Counted from the stretch's first letter, positions 1 to 7,552 are shown. The stretch: DNA of 64,000 nt from JAFAZI01 sp035501255 (GCA_035501255.1 DATJWM010000146.1:22416-86415), one strand, 5' to 3'. Notes: a model not told the origin generated them from the letters alone. Numbers and translations: made by a program.

Positions 1-149
1 TACATTCGCGGCCACGCCCACGACGTGACGAGGCGCAGCGTCGCGTTTGTCGAGGTGGCGTAGGAGTCGGCCCAGGCAAGCGCAGCCTGCGCCGACGGAG
101 ATCCGTCGATTCCGACCACCACGACCGGGGTAGGGCTTGAGTCTGGCAT
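1..149 (-). CDS. Universal stress protein, N-terminal fragment (runs off left edge)
   Basis: Only the first ~49 residues are present. The reading frame begins MPDSSPTPVVVVGIDGS, the first beta strand and ATP-loop region of the UspA fold, and continues through a helix rich in Ala (SAQAALAWAD) and a second strand (LRLVTSW). The start is supported by a strong ribosome site (AAGGAGTG) directly upstream on the minus strand. A DosR-like box lies about 57 bases upstream, so this gene probably belongs to the hypoxia/dormancy regulon that fills the next 7 kb. The rest of the protein, including the C-terminal ATP-binding motif, is outside the window. Confidence 0.85.
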   Translation of the reverse strand, partial: MPDSSPTPVVVVGIDGSPSAQAALAWADSYATSTNATLRLVTSWAWPRM

Positions 150-205
150 CGTCACTCCTTGTCCGGGATCGGTCGCCACGGTGCCAGGTGACAGCGTCCA
201 CGGCG

Positions 206-220
206 AGGGTCGAAGGTCCT
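206..220 (-). promoter_or_regulatory. Candidate DosR/DevR box upstream of the Usp gene at 149
   Basis: Read on the minus strand this is AGGACCTTCGACCCT. It matches the DosR palindrome core GGGACT-WW-AGTCCC at most conserved positions and closely resembles the sites at 6570 and 6621. It lies about 57 bases upstream of the stress-protein start, a usual activator position. The match was made by eye and is not scored. Confidence 0.5.
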
Positions 221-284
221 GCGGTTGGTCAGGAAGCGGCACGCGGTGCTCCGCTGATCTCCCGACACCACGCTCGAACGGTGG

Positions 285-890
285 TCAGAGGGATTCGTGC
301 GCTCCGGCCTCTTCACCCGAGCTCGCGAGAAGCATCCGGTCGGGAGGGGTGCGGCGGAGGTGCCAGAATCCGAGCCCGGACAGAACGAGCATCGCGGCCG
401 CGGCGATGAAGCAGGCGATTGCCGCCCACAGTGCGATCTCGCCCAGCTTCCAAAACGCGTACGCATTGAGCAGAAGGCCGCGCAGCGTCTCGCCTTGGAA
501 CAGGGTCTGGCGCTCTTGACTGACGGTCGCATAACCCGGATCGGTGGGCTTCATCGTGATGAACTTCTCGCTGACCTGCGCGTAGGTCTGGCCGTTCGCC
601 ACCTCCTTGAGGTGGTTCGCGATGTAGTGGTCGGCGTAAACCTGCGCCTGTTGGCCGTTGACCAACTGCTGACCGGCGTAGGGAGTCACATACTTCGTGA
701 TATCCGCGTTGTTCTGGGCGGCGATTGCCGGTTTGGTCGGGAAGAAGATCTGCTGTTGTGAGAGCTGGCTGTGGACGTTGCTGTTCGCAAAACTGTGCGC
801 CCAGAGTCCCAATGCGCCAGCGACAATCAGGATGGCGGCAACGACCAAGCCACCGGTCGCCAGCACCGCGTCGAACGTGCGACGGTTCAT
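285..890 (-). CDS. Two-TM membrane protein of unknown function
   Basis: A 201-residue protein with a hydrophobic helix near the N-terminus (about residues 11-32), a polar extracytoplasmic domain of about 120 residues rich in Gln and Asn, and a second TM helix near residues 153-180, followed by a short basic tail. I do not recognise a named family; proteins of this layout occur in actinobacteria as hypothetical membrane proteins. The start at 890 is chosen because AAGGAGCG precedes the ATG; an in-frame extension to 1016 would carry a low-complexity peptide with no ribosome site. Two DosR-like boxes spaced 22 bases apart lie 85-120 bases upstream, suggesting induction with the stress genes around it. 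Confidence 0.75.
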   Translation of the reverse strand: MNRRTFDAVLATGGLVVAAILIVAGALGLWAHSFANSNVHSQLSQQQIFFPTKPAIAAQNNADITKYVTPYAGQQLVNGQQAQVYADHYIANHLKEVANGQTYAQVSEKFITMKPTDPGYATVSQERQTLFQGETLRGLLLNAYAFWKLGEIALWAAIACFIAAAAMLVLSGLGFWHLRRTPPDRMLLASSGEEAGAHESL

Positions 891-974
891 TGTTCGCGCT
901 CCTTCGCGTTCCGCCCACTGGCTTGTCCCGAGGTGGGTGAGACGACGATCGCGTGAGGCGAACCGGCCTACGCA

Positions 975-988
975 GATCCGAAGGTCCC
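975..988 (-). promoter_or_regulatory. Candidate DosR/DevR box (proximal) upstream of the membrane-protein gene
   Basis: Minus-strand sequence GGGACCTTCGGATC. The left half site is perfect and the right half is weaker. It shares the TTCG centre with the sites at 206 and 3892. It lies about 85 bases upstream of the start at 890. Confidence 0.4.
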
Positions 989-995
989 GTCCGAC

Positions 996-1010
996 TGAGT
1001 CGTTGGTCCC
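996..1010 (-). promoter_or_regulatory. Candidate DosR/DevR box (distal), 22 bases from the proximal one
   Basis: Minus-strand sequence GGGACCAACGACTCA. It has the GGGAC half site and a degenerate second half. Its start is 22 bases from the neighbouring site, the same spacing as the tandem pair at 3892/3914. On its own it would be weak evidence; the repeated spacing makes it worth recording. Confidence 0.3.
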
Positions 1011-1043
1011 GATCACGTCCGCACCGATCGGGCGCGCGCAGCG

Positions 1044-2810
1044 TCAGTCGACGTCGAGGGGAACCTGCCACACGAGTCGGGTTCCGACCCCGCGGTCGCC
1101 GGGATCGATGCTCAACGTGCCGGAAAACTCCGCCGCGCGCGCCTGAAGATTCGCGAGACCGCTGCGACGGTTGATGTGCGGGTCGATTCCGACCCCGTCG
1201 TCGTTCACGACGAGCGTGACTGCACGGTCGACTTCCACCGTGACGTCGATCGTGCTGGCAGCCGCGTGACGCACGGCATTTGACAACGCCTCGCGAAGGA
1301 CCGCGAGAAGATGAGCGCGCACCCCGGCGGGGATCGCGGACGCGACGAGACCGACGACTCGCAGGCGAATCGCGGCCAAGGTCGTTGCGGAGGCTTCGTC
1401 GACCACTCGTTGAATGTCGGCCCGCAGATCCTGATCGAGTGCGTCGGCCTGCAACTGATAGATCGCCTGGCGCAGATCACGAATCGTTGCGTCCAGGTCG
1501 TCCACGACCGTGCTGAGCTTCGACCGCGCCGTGGAATCGGAGACGAGAGGCATCGCGCTCTGCAGCGTCATCCCGGTCGCGAAGACCCGCTGGATGACCA
1601 GGTCGTGCAGGTCGCGCGCGATCCGATCGCGGTCTTCGAGAACGGCGAGCCGCTCCCGGTCTCGCTGCGAGCCGCTCAAGTGCAGCGCGATCGCCGCCTG
1701 GGCGGCGTACCCGGAGATCACCTCCGCATCCTGAGCCGGGAGATGCGGACCGTGCGAGAACGCGACACACAGCACGCCGAGCACCTCTCCGGCGTCTCCG
1801 CCGACGAGGGGCGCGAAGACCGCGCGCCCGAACCTCTCGCTGACTGACTGCCGCGGCCATCCTGCGTCCGTCCGGTCGACGTCGTCCACCTCACGAGTGA
1901 CGCGGTCACTCATCACCCGAGCGAAAACCGAGTCAGGGCCGCCTACCTCAGCGCCCAGCAGGCCGTGGTAACCCTCACCAGCCACCCCAGAGATCACGAG
2001 AGCACCGGACTGGTCAGGCATGGCCAGCGCGACCAGGGCGCAGGACGCCGCCGCCCGCCCAGCATCAACGATTCGGGCGATCAAATCGGGACGGCTTGCC
2101 CCGGCGAGCGCCAGACTGCGAACCTCGGTGGCGGCGATCAGCCAACGTTCCCGGAGGCGCTGCGCTTCGAAGAGCTGCGCGTTCTCGATTGCGGCTCCCG
2201 CGGCGGCCGCCAACGCCACGACAAGCTGCTCGTCTTCCTCGGTGAAGCCCTTCCCCTCGGCCTTCTCTGTGAGATAGAGGCTCCCGAACACCCGATCTCG
2301 GATCCGAACCGGTACGCCGAGGAACGTCGACATCCGCGGATGGTTCGCCGGGAAACCGAAGGACCGTGAGTCCTCCCGGATGTTGTCCAGTCGAAGCGGC
2401 GTCGGCCGTTCGATCAACACCCCCAGGACGCCCTTGCCACTCGGGAGGTCACCAATCTCCGCCCGCTCCTCCTCGGGCAGGCCGACGGTGATGAAGTCGA
2501 TCAGACCGCGATCCGGGCCGATGACACCGAGGGCGGCATAGCGGGCATCAACGAGGTCACGAGCGGCACCCACGATCCGCACGAGAACATCTTCGATACT
2601 GAGGTTCTCGGCGACCGACACGACCGCGTCGAGGAGCGACCGCAGGCGTCCCTGGGTGGCGAGGACGTCACCCGCGCGCTCCATGAGCTCCATCAGCAGC
2701 GCGTCCAACCGCAAGCGTGCCGGCTCGGTCGCGGCGTCAGCGGCGTCTCGAGCCCCCGGCATCGTCTGGGAAGCCTCGGGCTGGCCTGGGGTCGAGGGCC
2801 GCTCGTCCAC
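1044..2810 (-). CDS. devS: DevS/DosS-type GAF sensor histidine kinase
   Basis: A 588-residue two-component sensor with the DevS layout: an N-terminal GAF (about 60-215), a second GAF (about 235-380), a HisKA_3 dimerisation/phosphoacceptor helix with motif DRDRIARDLHD (His402), and a C-terminal HATPase domain. The first GAF keeps the residues that ligate and line the heme in M. tuberculosis DevS: His157 in FPANHPRM aligns with His149, and Tyr179 in FGSLYLTEK aligns with Tyr171, with the same 22-residue spacing. This suggests an O2/NO/CO or redox sensor for the DevR-type regulator at 5411. It lies downstream of the nitroreductase gene (69-base gap, same strand). No clear ribosome site precedes the ATG; a later Met at residue 17 is possible. 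Confidence 0.88.
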   Translation of the reverse strand: MDERPSTPGQPEASQTMPGARDAADAATEPARLRLDALLMELMERAGDVLATQGRLRSLLDAVVSVAENLSIEDVLVRIVGAARDLVDARYAALGVIGPDRGLIDFITVGLPEEERAEIGDLPSGKGVLGVLIERPTPLRLDNIREDSRSFGFPANHPRMSTFLGVPVRIRDRVFGSLYLTEKAEGKGFTEEDEQLVVALAAAAGAAIENAQLFEAQRLRERWLIAATEVRSLALAGASRPDLIARIVDAGRAAASCALVALAMPDQSGALVISGVAGEGYHGLLGAEVGGPDSVFARVMSDRVTREVDDVDRTDAGWPRQSVSERFGRAVFAPLVGGDAGEVLGVLCVAFSHGPHLPAQDAEVISGYAAQAAIALHLSGSQRDRERLAVLEDRDRIARDLHDLVIQRVFATGMTLQSAMPLVSDSTARSKLSTVVDDLDATIRDLRQAIYQLQADALDQDLRADIQRVVDEASATTLAAIRLRVVGLVASAIPAGVRAHLLAVLREALSNAVRHAAASTIDVTVEVDRAVTLVVNDDGVGIDPHINRRSGLANLQARAAEFSGTLSIDPGDRGVGTRLVWQVPLDVD

Positions 2811-2879
2811 ATGCCGAACGATACGAGATCGACAGCTCGCGCCCGAATCAGCCCGAGCGCGAACCGCCGGCGCGGCTGA

Positions 2880-3854
2880 TCAGGATGGTTCGACGGAGAA
2901 CGTCGACGCGGTCGGACGTCGCCCGGTCCGCGGCTGCCCGGTGCCGTGTCCGATCCGGAGCATCAACTGCGGGAAACCGACGAGCCCGAGGTCGTGGCGG
3001 ATGCGCGCGCGCATCGCCGGCACGTCGAGGGCCGGCCCGAGCGGCTGGCTGACCAGGCCCTCGTCGGTCAACGTCAGCAATACCTGGGCAAGCGACCGGC
3101 CCGCGGACAGCCAACTGTGTTCGTCGTCGGTCTGGGTTCCGAGCAGGATCAGCGTGTCGCGCTCGACCGCGGGCGGAACCCCATCGTCAGGGAGTCGGTG
3201 CTCGTCAAACCCGCCAAAGTCGCGAAGCGGAACGTCCGACACCCGATCCGGCTGCCACGGCTCGTGGGCGGAGTCGGGCACACCATCCTCCGCCGACCCG
3301 CTCCGCCGCCATCGGTCCAGTTCCGTCCGGTAGGCCGGATCGTGGCTTTCCATCGCCTCTGCTTCCGACAGCAGCGTCACCGCGATCACCCGGTCACCGG
3401 GGCGATCGAGCACCCGCAGCCAACACCCCGTGCTGGCAGCGGCGTCCTGCAAGCGCTGAAGCTGGGCGCGGGTCGGTAGCTCGTCGGTGTAAGGCCCTCG
3501 GTCGGTGTAGCGGCGAGCGGCAGCGTCGAGCAGCGCCTGCTCCTCCGGGCTGATTGCTCGGCGCTCGCCGGTCTCGATCGTGGCGAGGAGCGTGACATCG
3601 TCTCGATCGGGGCGCACCGCCACGGCGGCGCCGTATCCCAGCGATCGGATCGCCAGGCGGGCGAGTTCGATCGCTGCCCCACAGCTGAGGGCAAGCTGGC
3701 GGTGCCCGGGATCGAGGTAGTCCAAGCCTCGACCGGGATCGGAGAAGACGTCGAGCGCGTCCTCCCGGGCGACGAACCGCCACGGCTGCGTGTTGTGCAC
3801 GCTGGGCGCCAGCGACGCGAACTCGGCGACGACTCGCATCTCCTCCGGGCGCAT
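2880..3854 (-). CDS. Acg/Rv3131-like nitroreductase-family protein
   Basis: A 324-residue protein of the Acg family of NAD(P)H nitroreductase-fold proteins, which in mycobacteria are induced by DosR and may bind FMN. The N-terminal signature LAPSVHNTQPWRF is characteristic. Two nitroreductase-like halves follow, with C-terminal motifs LSAGRSLAQVLLTLTDEGL and PQLMLRIGHG. The start at 3854 leaves two DosR-like boxes 38-75 bases upstream; the in-frame Met at 3878 would place the first box over the ribosome site, so it is less likely. It is divergent from the CBS gene at 3997 and probably co-transcribed with devS. The substrate cannot be read from the sequence; a flavin-storage role has been proposed for relatives. 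Confidence 0.85.
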   Translation of the reverse strand: MRPEEMRVVAEFASLAPSVHNTQPWRFVAREDALDVFSDPGRGLDYLDPGHRQLALSCGAAIELARLAIRSLGYGAAVAVRPDRDDVTLLATIETGERRAISPEEQALLDAAARRYTDRGPYTDELPTRAQLQRLQDAAASTGCWLRVLDRPGDRVIAVTLLSEAEAMESHDPAYRTELDRWRRSGSAEDGVPDSAHEPWQPDRVSDVPLRDFGGFDEHRLPDDGVPPAVERDTLILLGTQTDDEHSWLSAGRSLAQVLLTLTDEGLVSQPLGPALDVPAMRARIRHDLGLVGFPQLMLRIGHGTGQPRTGRRPTASTFSVEPS

Positions 3855-3891
3855 AGCCCCAAGTATCCCTGCCCGCACATTGCCCGCAATA

Positions 3892-3906
3892 GGGACTTTC
3901 GGTCCG
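3892..3906. promoter_or_regulatory. Candidate DosR/DevR box, site 1 of a tandem pair
   Basis: GGGACTTTCGGTCCG is the best match in the window to the DosR palindrome. It sits between the divergent nitroreductase (start 3854) and CBS-protein (start 3997) genes, so it could serve both. Confidence 0.6.
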
Positions 3907-3913
3907 CCGCCCA

Positions 3914-3928
3914 GGGACCTGTGCCACT
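3914..3928. promoter_or_regulatory. Candidate DosR/DevR box, site 2 of a tandem pair
   Basis: GGGACCTGTGCCACT starts 22 bases after site 1, about two helical turns. It matches GGGACCTNNGNCCCT except at one informative base. Paired boxes are common at strongly DosR-induced promoters. Confidence 0.5.
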
Positions 3929-3996
3929 GCCCTCACGGGCCCGGGCCGCGCACCCTGACAGTGAGGGGGACGACCAACATAGGCAGGAGGTCGACG

Positions 3997-4479
3997 ATGA
4001 AGGTCCACGAAATCATGACCACACCGGTGCTCACGGTGCGCGTCGACGCCTCGATCGAACAAGCAGCGGAGTTGCTGGCTCGTCACGACGTGAACACGCT
4101 TCCGGTCACTGACGCACGCGATCGGCTGGTCGGCGTCGTGACCGAAACCGAGGTGTTCCACGCGCTCGCGCTGCACCTCGGGATCGGCCTCAGCCCCACC
4201 GCGCGCCTCGACGCGACGACGGCGCCCCGCCAGGTAGCCGACATCACCCAAGAGCCGATCGCCCGGGTGTCCAGGGACGACGACGTCCGACTGTGCTTGG
4301 CGTTAATGGCCAAGGACCACGGAATGGCGATTCCGGTCATGGACGGCCAGCGGGTTGTCGGGATCGTCACTCGCGGCAATGCGCTCCAGGCACTGACCAG
4401 GCTCGATCGTGCCCAGCTCGAAGATCATGTCCGGCAGGGTCGCCTGCCTGAAACCTCATGCGGGCTGATCGCGTTGTGA
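3997..4479 (+). CDS. Tandem CBS-domain protein (Hrp1/Rv2626c-like)
   Basis: A 160-residue protein made of two CBS domains. The first starts VHEIMTTPVLTV and ends LVGVVTETEVFHA; the second starts VADITQEPIARV and ends VVGIVTRGNALQA. Such stand-alone pairs form a Bateman module binding adenine nucleotides; Hrp1 is a DosR-regulated example in mycobacteria. The start has a very good ribosome site, AGGAGG, six bases upstream. It heads the arm CBS-CBS-PPOX-devR, whose genes overlap or nearly touch, and lies about 70-100 bases downstream of the tandem DosR-like boxes. The C-terminal 25 residues carry no recognised motif. Confidence 0.88.
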   Translation: MKVHEIMTTPVLTVRVDASIEQAAELLARHDVNTLPVTDARDRLVGVVTETEVFHALALHLGIGLSPTARLDATTAPRQVADITQEPIARVSRDDDVRLCLALMAKDHGMAIPVMDGQRVVGIVTRGNALQALTRLDRAQLEDHVRQGRLPETSCGLIAL

Positions 4480-4955
4480 GCGAATCGCCGGAGCGCGCCG
4501 ACACTGTGAACCCCGATCGGGAGGTCACCGCCGGTGAGGCAATGTCATCACCGGTTGTCACGGTTCCGGAAGGCGGCACCATCCTCGAAGCCTGGACGGT
4601 GATGGTCACCTTCAGGGTCCGGCACGCAGTGGTTGTCCGCGGCGACCATTGCATCGGCGTCCTCGATGACCGCGCCCTCGTCGAGGCCTGGGAATCCGGG
4701 CCGAGCGTGCTTCGTTCCACCGCCGTACGACAGCTGATCGGTCAACGCACCGTATGCGTCCTTCCTGACGCGTCCCTGCGGGAAGTCGCGGCGATCATGA
4801 ACACCTGCCAGGTTGACGCCGTACCGGTCGTCCGCGCCGACGGAAAGTTGGTTGGTCTCATCACAGCCGGCGACGTGATCCACGCCGTGTCCGAACACGG
4901 GCTGCACGCGGCCCGTGACGACGGCACCCGTCGTGACAAGAAGGACACGCCGTGA
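4476..4955 (+). CDS. Second tandem CBS-domain protein
   Basis: A protein of about 159 residues with two CBS motifs. The first begins VTAGEAMSSPVVTVPEGG and ends CIGVLDDRALVEA; the second begins QLIGQRTVCVLPDASL and ends LVGLITAGDVIHA. I chose the GTG at 4476 because it forms a GTGA overlap with the preceding stop, the usual coupling signal here; an ATG at 4458 in frame is an alternative giving 165 residues. The C-terminal tail is charged (RRDKKDT). Its position between the first CBS gene and the PPOX gene suggests co-expression under the tandem DosR-like boxes. The ligand is unknown but adenine nucleotides are likely. Confidence 0.82.
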   Translation: MSESPERADTVNPDREVTAGEAMSSPVVTVPEGGTILEAWTVMVTFRVRHAVVVRGDHCIGVLDDRALVEAWESGPSVLRSTAVRQLIGQRTVCVLPDASLREVAAIMNTCQVDAVPVVRADGKLVGLITAGDVIHAVSEHGLHAARDDGTRRDKKDTP

Positions 4956-5377
4956 CGGATCGCGTTCGGACCGGACGGGGATCCACGGCCCTGGGCGAGA
5001 TGTCCCGCGAGGAGTGCCTGAGCGCGCTGCGCGAGACGACGCTTGGCCGGCTTGCGATCAGCCAAGGCGCGCTCCCGCTGATCCTTCCCGTCAACTACGC
5101 CATGGAGAACGCGAACATCATCTTCCGCACCAACCAGGGCGGCCTCCTCGACCGGACTTGCCGCAACACCGTCGTGGCTTTCGAAATCGACGCCTACGAT
5201 GCGGAAACCGGATCGGGTTGGAGCGTCGTCGCTGTGGGCGTAGCGAACGTGCTCTACGCCGGCGAATGGCTTCGAGCGGTCGAGCTCGGCTTGTCCAGCG
5301 CGGGGGCCGGCGACGGCGAGATCTTCGTGAAGATCATCCCGGGAACGATCACCGGGCGTCGGGTGAGCTCCCGGTAG
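4952..5377 (+). CDS. Pyridoxamine 5'-phosphate oxidase-like flavin-binding protein
   Basis: A 141-residue member of the PPOX/split-barrel flavoprotein superfamily. The conserved core begins EMSREECLSALRETTLGRLA and continues with LPLILPVNYAMENANIIFRTNQGG, the strand and loop that bind the flavin phosphate in relatives such as Rv2607/Rv3129-type proteins; VVAFEIDAYD and GWSVVAVGVANVL follow. It starts with GTG in a GTGA overlap with the upstream CBS gene. Small PPOX proteins of this type are frequent members of mycobacterial DosR regulons. Whether it uses FMN or F420 cannot be decided from sequence alone. Confidence 0.82.
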   Translation: MTDRVRTGRGSTALGEMSREECLSALRETTLGRLAISQGALPLILPVNYAMENANIIFRTNQGGLLDRTCRNTVVAFEIDAYDAETGSGWSVVAVGVANVLYAGEWLRAVELGLSSAGAGDGEIFVKIIPGTITGRRVSSR

Positions 5378-5410
5378 CGGTCTCCTCACCTTGGCCCTAC
5401 GGTGACAACC

Positions 5411-6067
5411 ATGACGGACGCAATCTCGGTCTTCCTCTGCGACGACCACGAAGTCGTTCGGCGAGGCGTCAAGGAGATGCTGGAGGCCGACGGCGACATC
5501 ACGGTGATCGGCGAGGCGTCCAACGCCGTCGAGGCACTCGGCCGGGTGCCGGCGCTGCGACCGCAGGTGGCCGTGCTCGATGTCCGGCTCCCGGACGGAA
5601 ACGGGGTGGACGTGTGCCGAGAGCTCCGCAGCAAGCTTCCCGACCTCGCCTGCTTGATGCTGACCTCGTTCGCCGACGATGAAGCGATGCTCGACGCGAT
5701 CATGGCCGGCGCGCAGGGATTCGTCCTCAAGCAGATTCGCGGGTCGGACCTCGTCGGAGCGGTGCGGACGGTGGCTGCAGGTGGCTCATTGCTCGATCCG
5801 ACCGCCACGCGGCGAGTCATGGAGCGGTTACGGAAGCAGAGTGAGTCCCAAGGTCGGCTCGCAGGCCTGTCCGAGCAGGAGCGGAAGGTTCTCGACCTGA
5901 TCGGTGAAGGTCTCACCAACCGCCAGATCGGCGAGCGAATGTTCCTCGCCGAGAAGACGGTGAAGAACTACGTGTCTAATGTCTTGGCCAAACTCGGTCT
6001 CGAACGACGGACGCAAGCGGCTGTTCTCGCGCACGAGGTCCGCCGCGACGGCAACAACACCCCGTAG
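5411..6067 (+). CDS. devR: DevR/DosR-type NarL-family response regulator
   Basis: A 218-residue regulator strikingly similar to mycobacterial DevR throughout. The receiver domain has the acidic pair in FLCDDHEVVRRG, the phosphoacceptor Asp in VAVLDVRLPDGNGV, the Thr/Ser in LTSFADDEA and the conserved Lys in FVLKQIRG. The C-terminal LuxR-type HTH contains LSEQERKVLDLIGEGLTN and the recognition helix FLAEKTVKNYVSNVLAKLG, whose DNA-contact residues Lys, Lys and Asn are as in DevR. This makes the DosR-like boxes in the region its probable targets. A GTG at 5402 is an alternative start. It follows the PPOX gene by about 30 bases, so it is probably transcribed from the 3892/3914 promoter region and thus self-activating. 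Confidence 0.92.
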   Translation: MTDAISVFLCDDHEVVRRGVKEMLEADGDITVIGEASNAVEALGRVPALRPQVAVLDVRLPDGNGVDVCRELRSKLPDLACLMLTSFADDEAMLDAIMAGAQGFVLKQIRGSDLVGAVRTVAAGGSLLDPTATRRVMERLRKQSESQGRLAGLSEQERKVLDLIGEGLTNRQIGERMFLAEKTVKNYVSNVLAKLGLERRTQAAVLAHEVRRDGNNTP

Positions 6068-6088
6068 AACGGCACCACCCTGACAGGC

Positions 6089-6505
6089 TCAGCGGACGAT
6101 GACGATCGGGCATTCGGCGTGATGCACGCAGTACGAACTGACTGAGCCGAGCAGGATCTTGCTGATCGCGCTGTGACCCTGGCTTCCGACCACCAACGCA
6201 AGCGCACCTTTGCTCGCGTCGACCAAGGTCGGCCCTGCCTGTCCTTCTCGGACGACGGTCTCCACTCGCTCCGCCGGCAAGGACACGTCGGCACGAACCT
6301 TGGCGACGATCGCCTCGGCGTCCGCCGTCGGGTCGTATCCGTCGTACATCATCGGCGCGCCATAACTCAATGCCCACTGCCAGGCGCTGACGAGTTGCAC
6401 AGTGGCGCCCGTGGACTCCGCATAGCGGGTTGCCCACTCCACCGCCTTGTTGCTCAACTCCGATCCGTCGACCCCTACCACCACGACCGGCTTGTCGTCG
6501 CTCAT
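6089..6505 (-). CDS. Universal stress protein, single domain
   Basis: A 138-residue UspA-fold protein. It starts MSDDKPVVVVGVDGS and ends with the ATP-binding signature GSQGHSAISKILLGSVSSYC followed by ECPIVIVR, so this is an ATP-binding Usp. The start is supported by GGAAAGGT upstream; the in-frame extension to 6700 is non-coding in character and covers two DosR-like boxes. It is convergent with devR, 21 bases away, and divergent from the tandem Usp at 6699. In mycobacteria such proteins are DosR-induced and affect growth arrest. Confidence 0.92.
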   Translation of the reverse strand: MSDDKPVVVVGVDGSELSNKAVEWATRYAESTGATVQLVSAWQWALSYGAPMMYDGYDPTADAEAIVAKVRADVSLPAERVETVVREGQAGPTLVDASKGALALVVGSQGHSAISKILLGSVSSYCVHHAECPIVIVR

Positions 6506-6569
6506 TGATCTGACCTTTCCGGTTGCCGTTGACTGCGACCAAGCCTGCCAGCAGGGGACCTGCCGTGGC

Positions 6570-6584
6570 AGGGTCGTAGGTCCC
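6570..6584 (-). promoter_or_regulatory. Candidate DosR/DevR box for the Usp gene at 6505
   Basis: Minus-strand GGGACCTACGACCCT, nearly identical to the site at 206-220 and at the same distance (about 65 bases) from a stress-protein start. It has near-perfect dyad halves, GGGAC and CCCT. Confidence 0.55.
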
Positions 6585-6620
6585 GACGCAGACCGCCGAA
6601 CGCCCCCCGTCATGCGGACC

Positions 6621-6635
6621 GGGACCTCCGCCCCT
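6621..6635 (+). promoter_or_regulatory. Candidate DosR/DevR box for the Usp gene at 6699
   Basis: GGGACCTCCGCCCCT lies 64 bases upstream of the tandem universal stress protein start. It differs from the divergent site at 6570 at only two positions. Confidence 0.55.
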
Positions 6636-6698
6636 AGACCGGGAACCGCCGTGGGGCAATAGTGCGCGAGAAGGCACCGGCGAACCCTGGGAGCGGAC

Positions 6699-7523
6699 AT
6701 GTCGAGCCAAGCTCAGCCGATCGACGGGAACGTCGAGCCCGCCGGTCCTGTGGTGGTCGGATACCTCCAGGGGGCTACCGGCGACGCCGCCCTCGCATGC
6801 GCGGCCGAAGAGGCCCGCCTGCGCCAGACGAACCTCGTCGTGATGCACCAACTCGTCGGCGCCCAGGCCCCCGACCGGTACGGGCCGGACGCAGGCAGCC
6901 CGCAACCGATCCGGGCCGAAATGGACCGGCTGTTGAGCGCGGCGCAAGCAGCGGCACCCGACGTGCAGCACGTTGACGTCAAGGTGATCACTGCGCCGAT
7001 CGCCGAAGAGCTGATCCTGGCATCCGCGACCGCCGACCTGATTGTGCTTGGCGTCACCACACGCAACCGAGTGACCGCCGCAATGTTCGACACGGTGCCG
7101 CGCACCGTTGTCCGCGCGGCGCACTGTCCGGTCATGCTGGTCGGCGCCACTGGTGACCGGGGCGTCCGACTCGTGTGCGGCGTCGACCGAGCGCCGGCCT
7201 CGGTTGCCGCGCTGCTGTGGGCCGCCACGGAAGCGCAGCGTCGCCGCACCTCGGTGCTCGTGGTGGAGGTGGTCGACCGTCGCCATCCCGGACCCGAGGA
7301 GGACCTGCACACCTGGGTCCACCGGTGCCTGCCTCCGAGCGAGATACCCATCACCTGCGCCCAGCACAGCGGATCGGCGGCCAACGTCTTGACCACCGTC
7401 GCGGCAGGCCAGGAGGCACTCCTCGTTGTCGGAAGCCACAACTCCGGGAGTCACCACCCCAGCACGGTGACGCACTCGGTGACCGCCCAACACGACGTAC
7501 CGGTCGTGGTGGTCCCGGGATGA
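6699..7523 (+). CDS. Tandem-domain universal stress protein
   Basis: A 274-residue protein with two Usp domains. Domain 1 begins GPVVVGYLQGATGDAALACA and contains LIVLGVTTRNRVTAAMFDTV ending CPVMLVG. Domain 2 begins VRLVCGVDRAPASVAALLWA and ends LLVVGSHNSG followed by VPVVVVPG. The glycine-rich ATP motif G-2x-G-9x-G(S/T) is poor in both domains, so nucleotide binding is uncertain. The start has a GGGAGCG ribosome site. A DosR-like box lies 64 bases upstream. It is convergent with the glycosyltransferase at 7553; a hairpin separates them. Confidence 0.88.
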   Translation: MSSQAQPIDGNVEPAGPVVVGYLQGATGDAALACAAEEARLRQTNLVVMHQLVGAQAPDRYGPDAGSPQPIRAEMDRLLSAAQAAAPDVQHVDVKVITAPIAEELILASATADLIVLGVTTRNRVTAAMFDTVPRTVVRAAHCPVMLVGATGDRGVRLVCGVDRAPASVAALLWAATEAQRRRTSVLVVEVVDRRHPGPEEDLHTWVHRCLPPSEIPITCAQHSGSAANVLTTVAAGQEALLVVGSHNSGSHHPSTVTHSVTAQHDVPVVVVPG

Positions 7524-7527
7524 CCCG

Positions 7528-7550
7528 GGCCGACCGCCGAGGCGTCGGCC
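7528..7550. terminator. Hairpin between convergent genes
   Basis: GGCCGAC (7528-7534) and GTCGGCC (7544-7550) form a 7-bp GC-rich stem with a 9-base loop. It lies between the Usp stop and the glycosyltransferase stop and could end transcription from both sides. There is no T-run, as is usual in actinobacteria. Confidence 0.45.
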
Positions 7551-7552
7551 GA

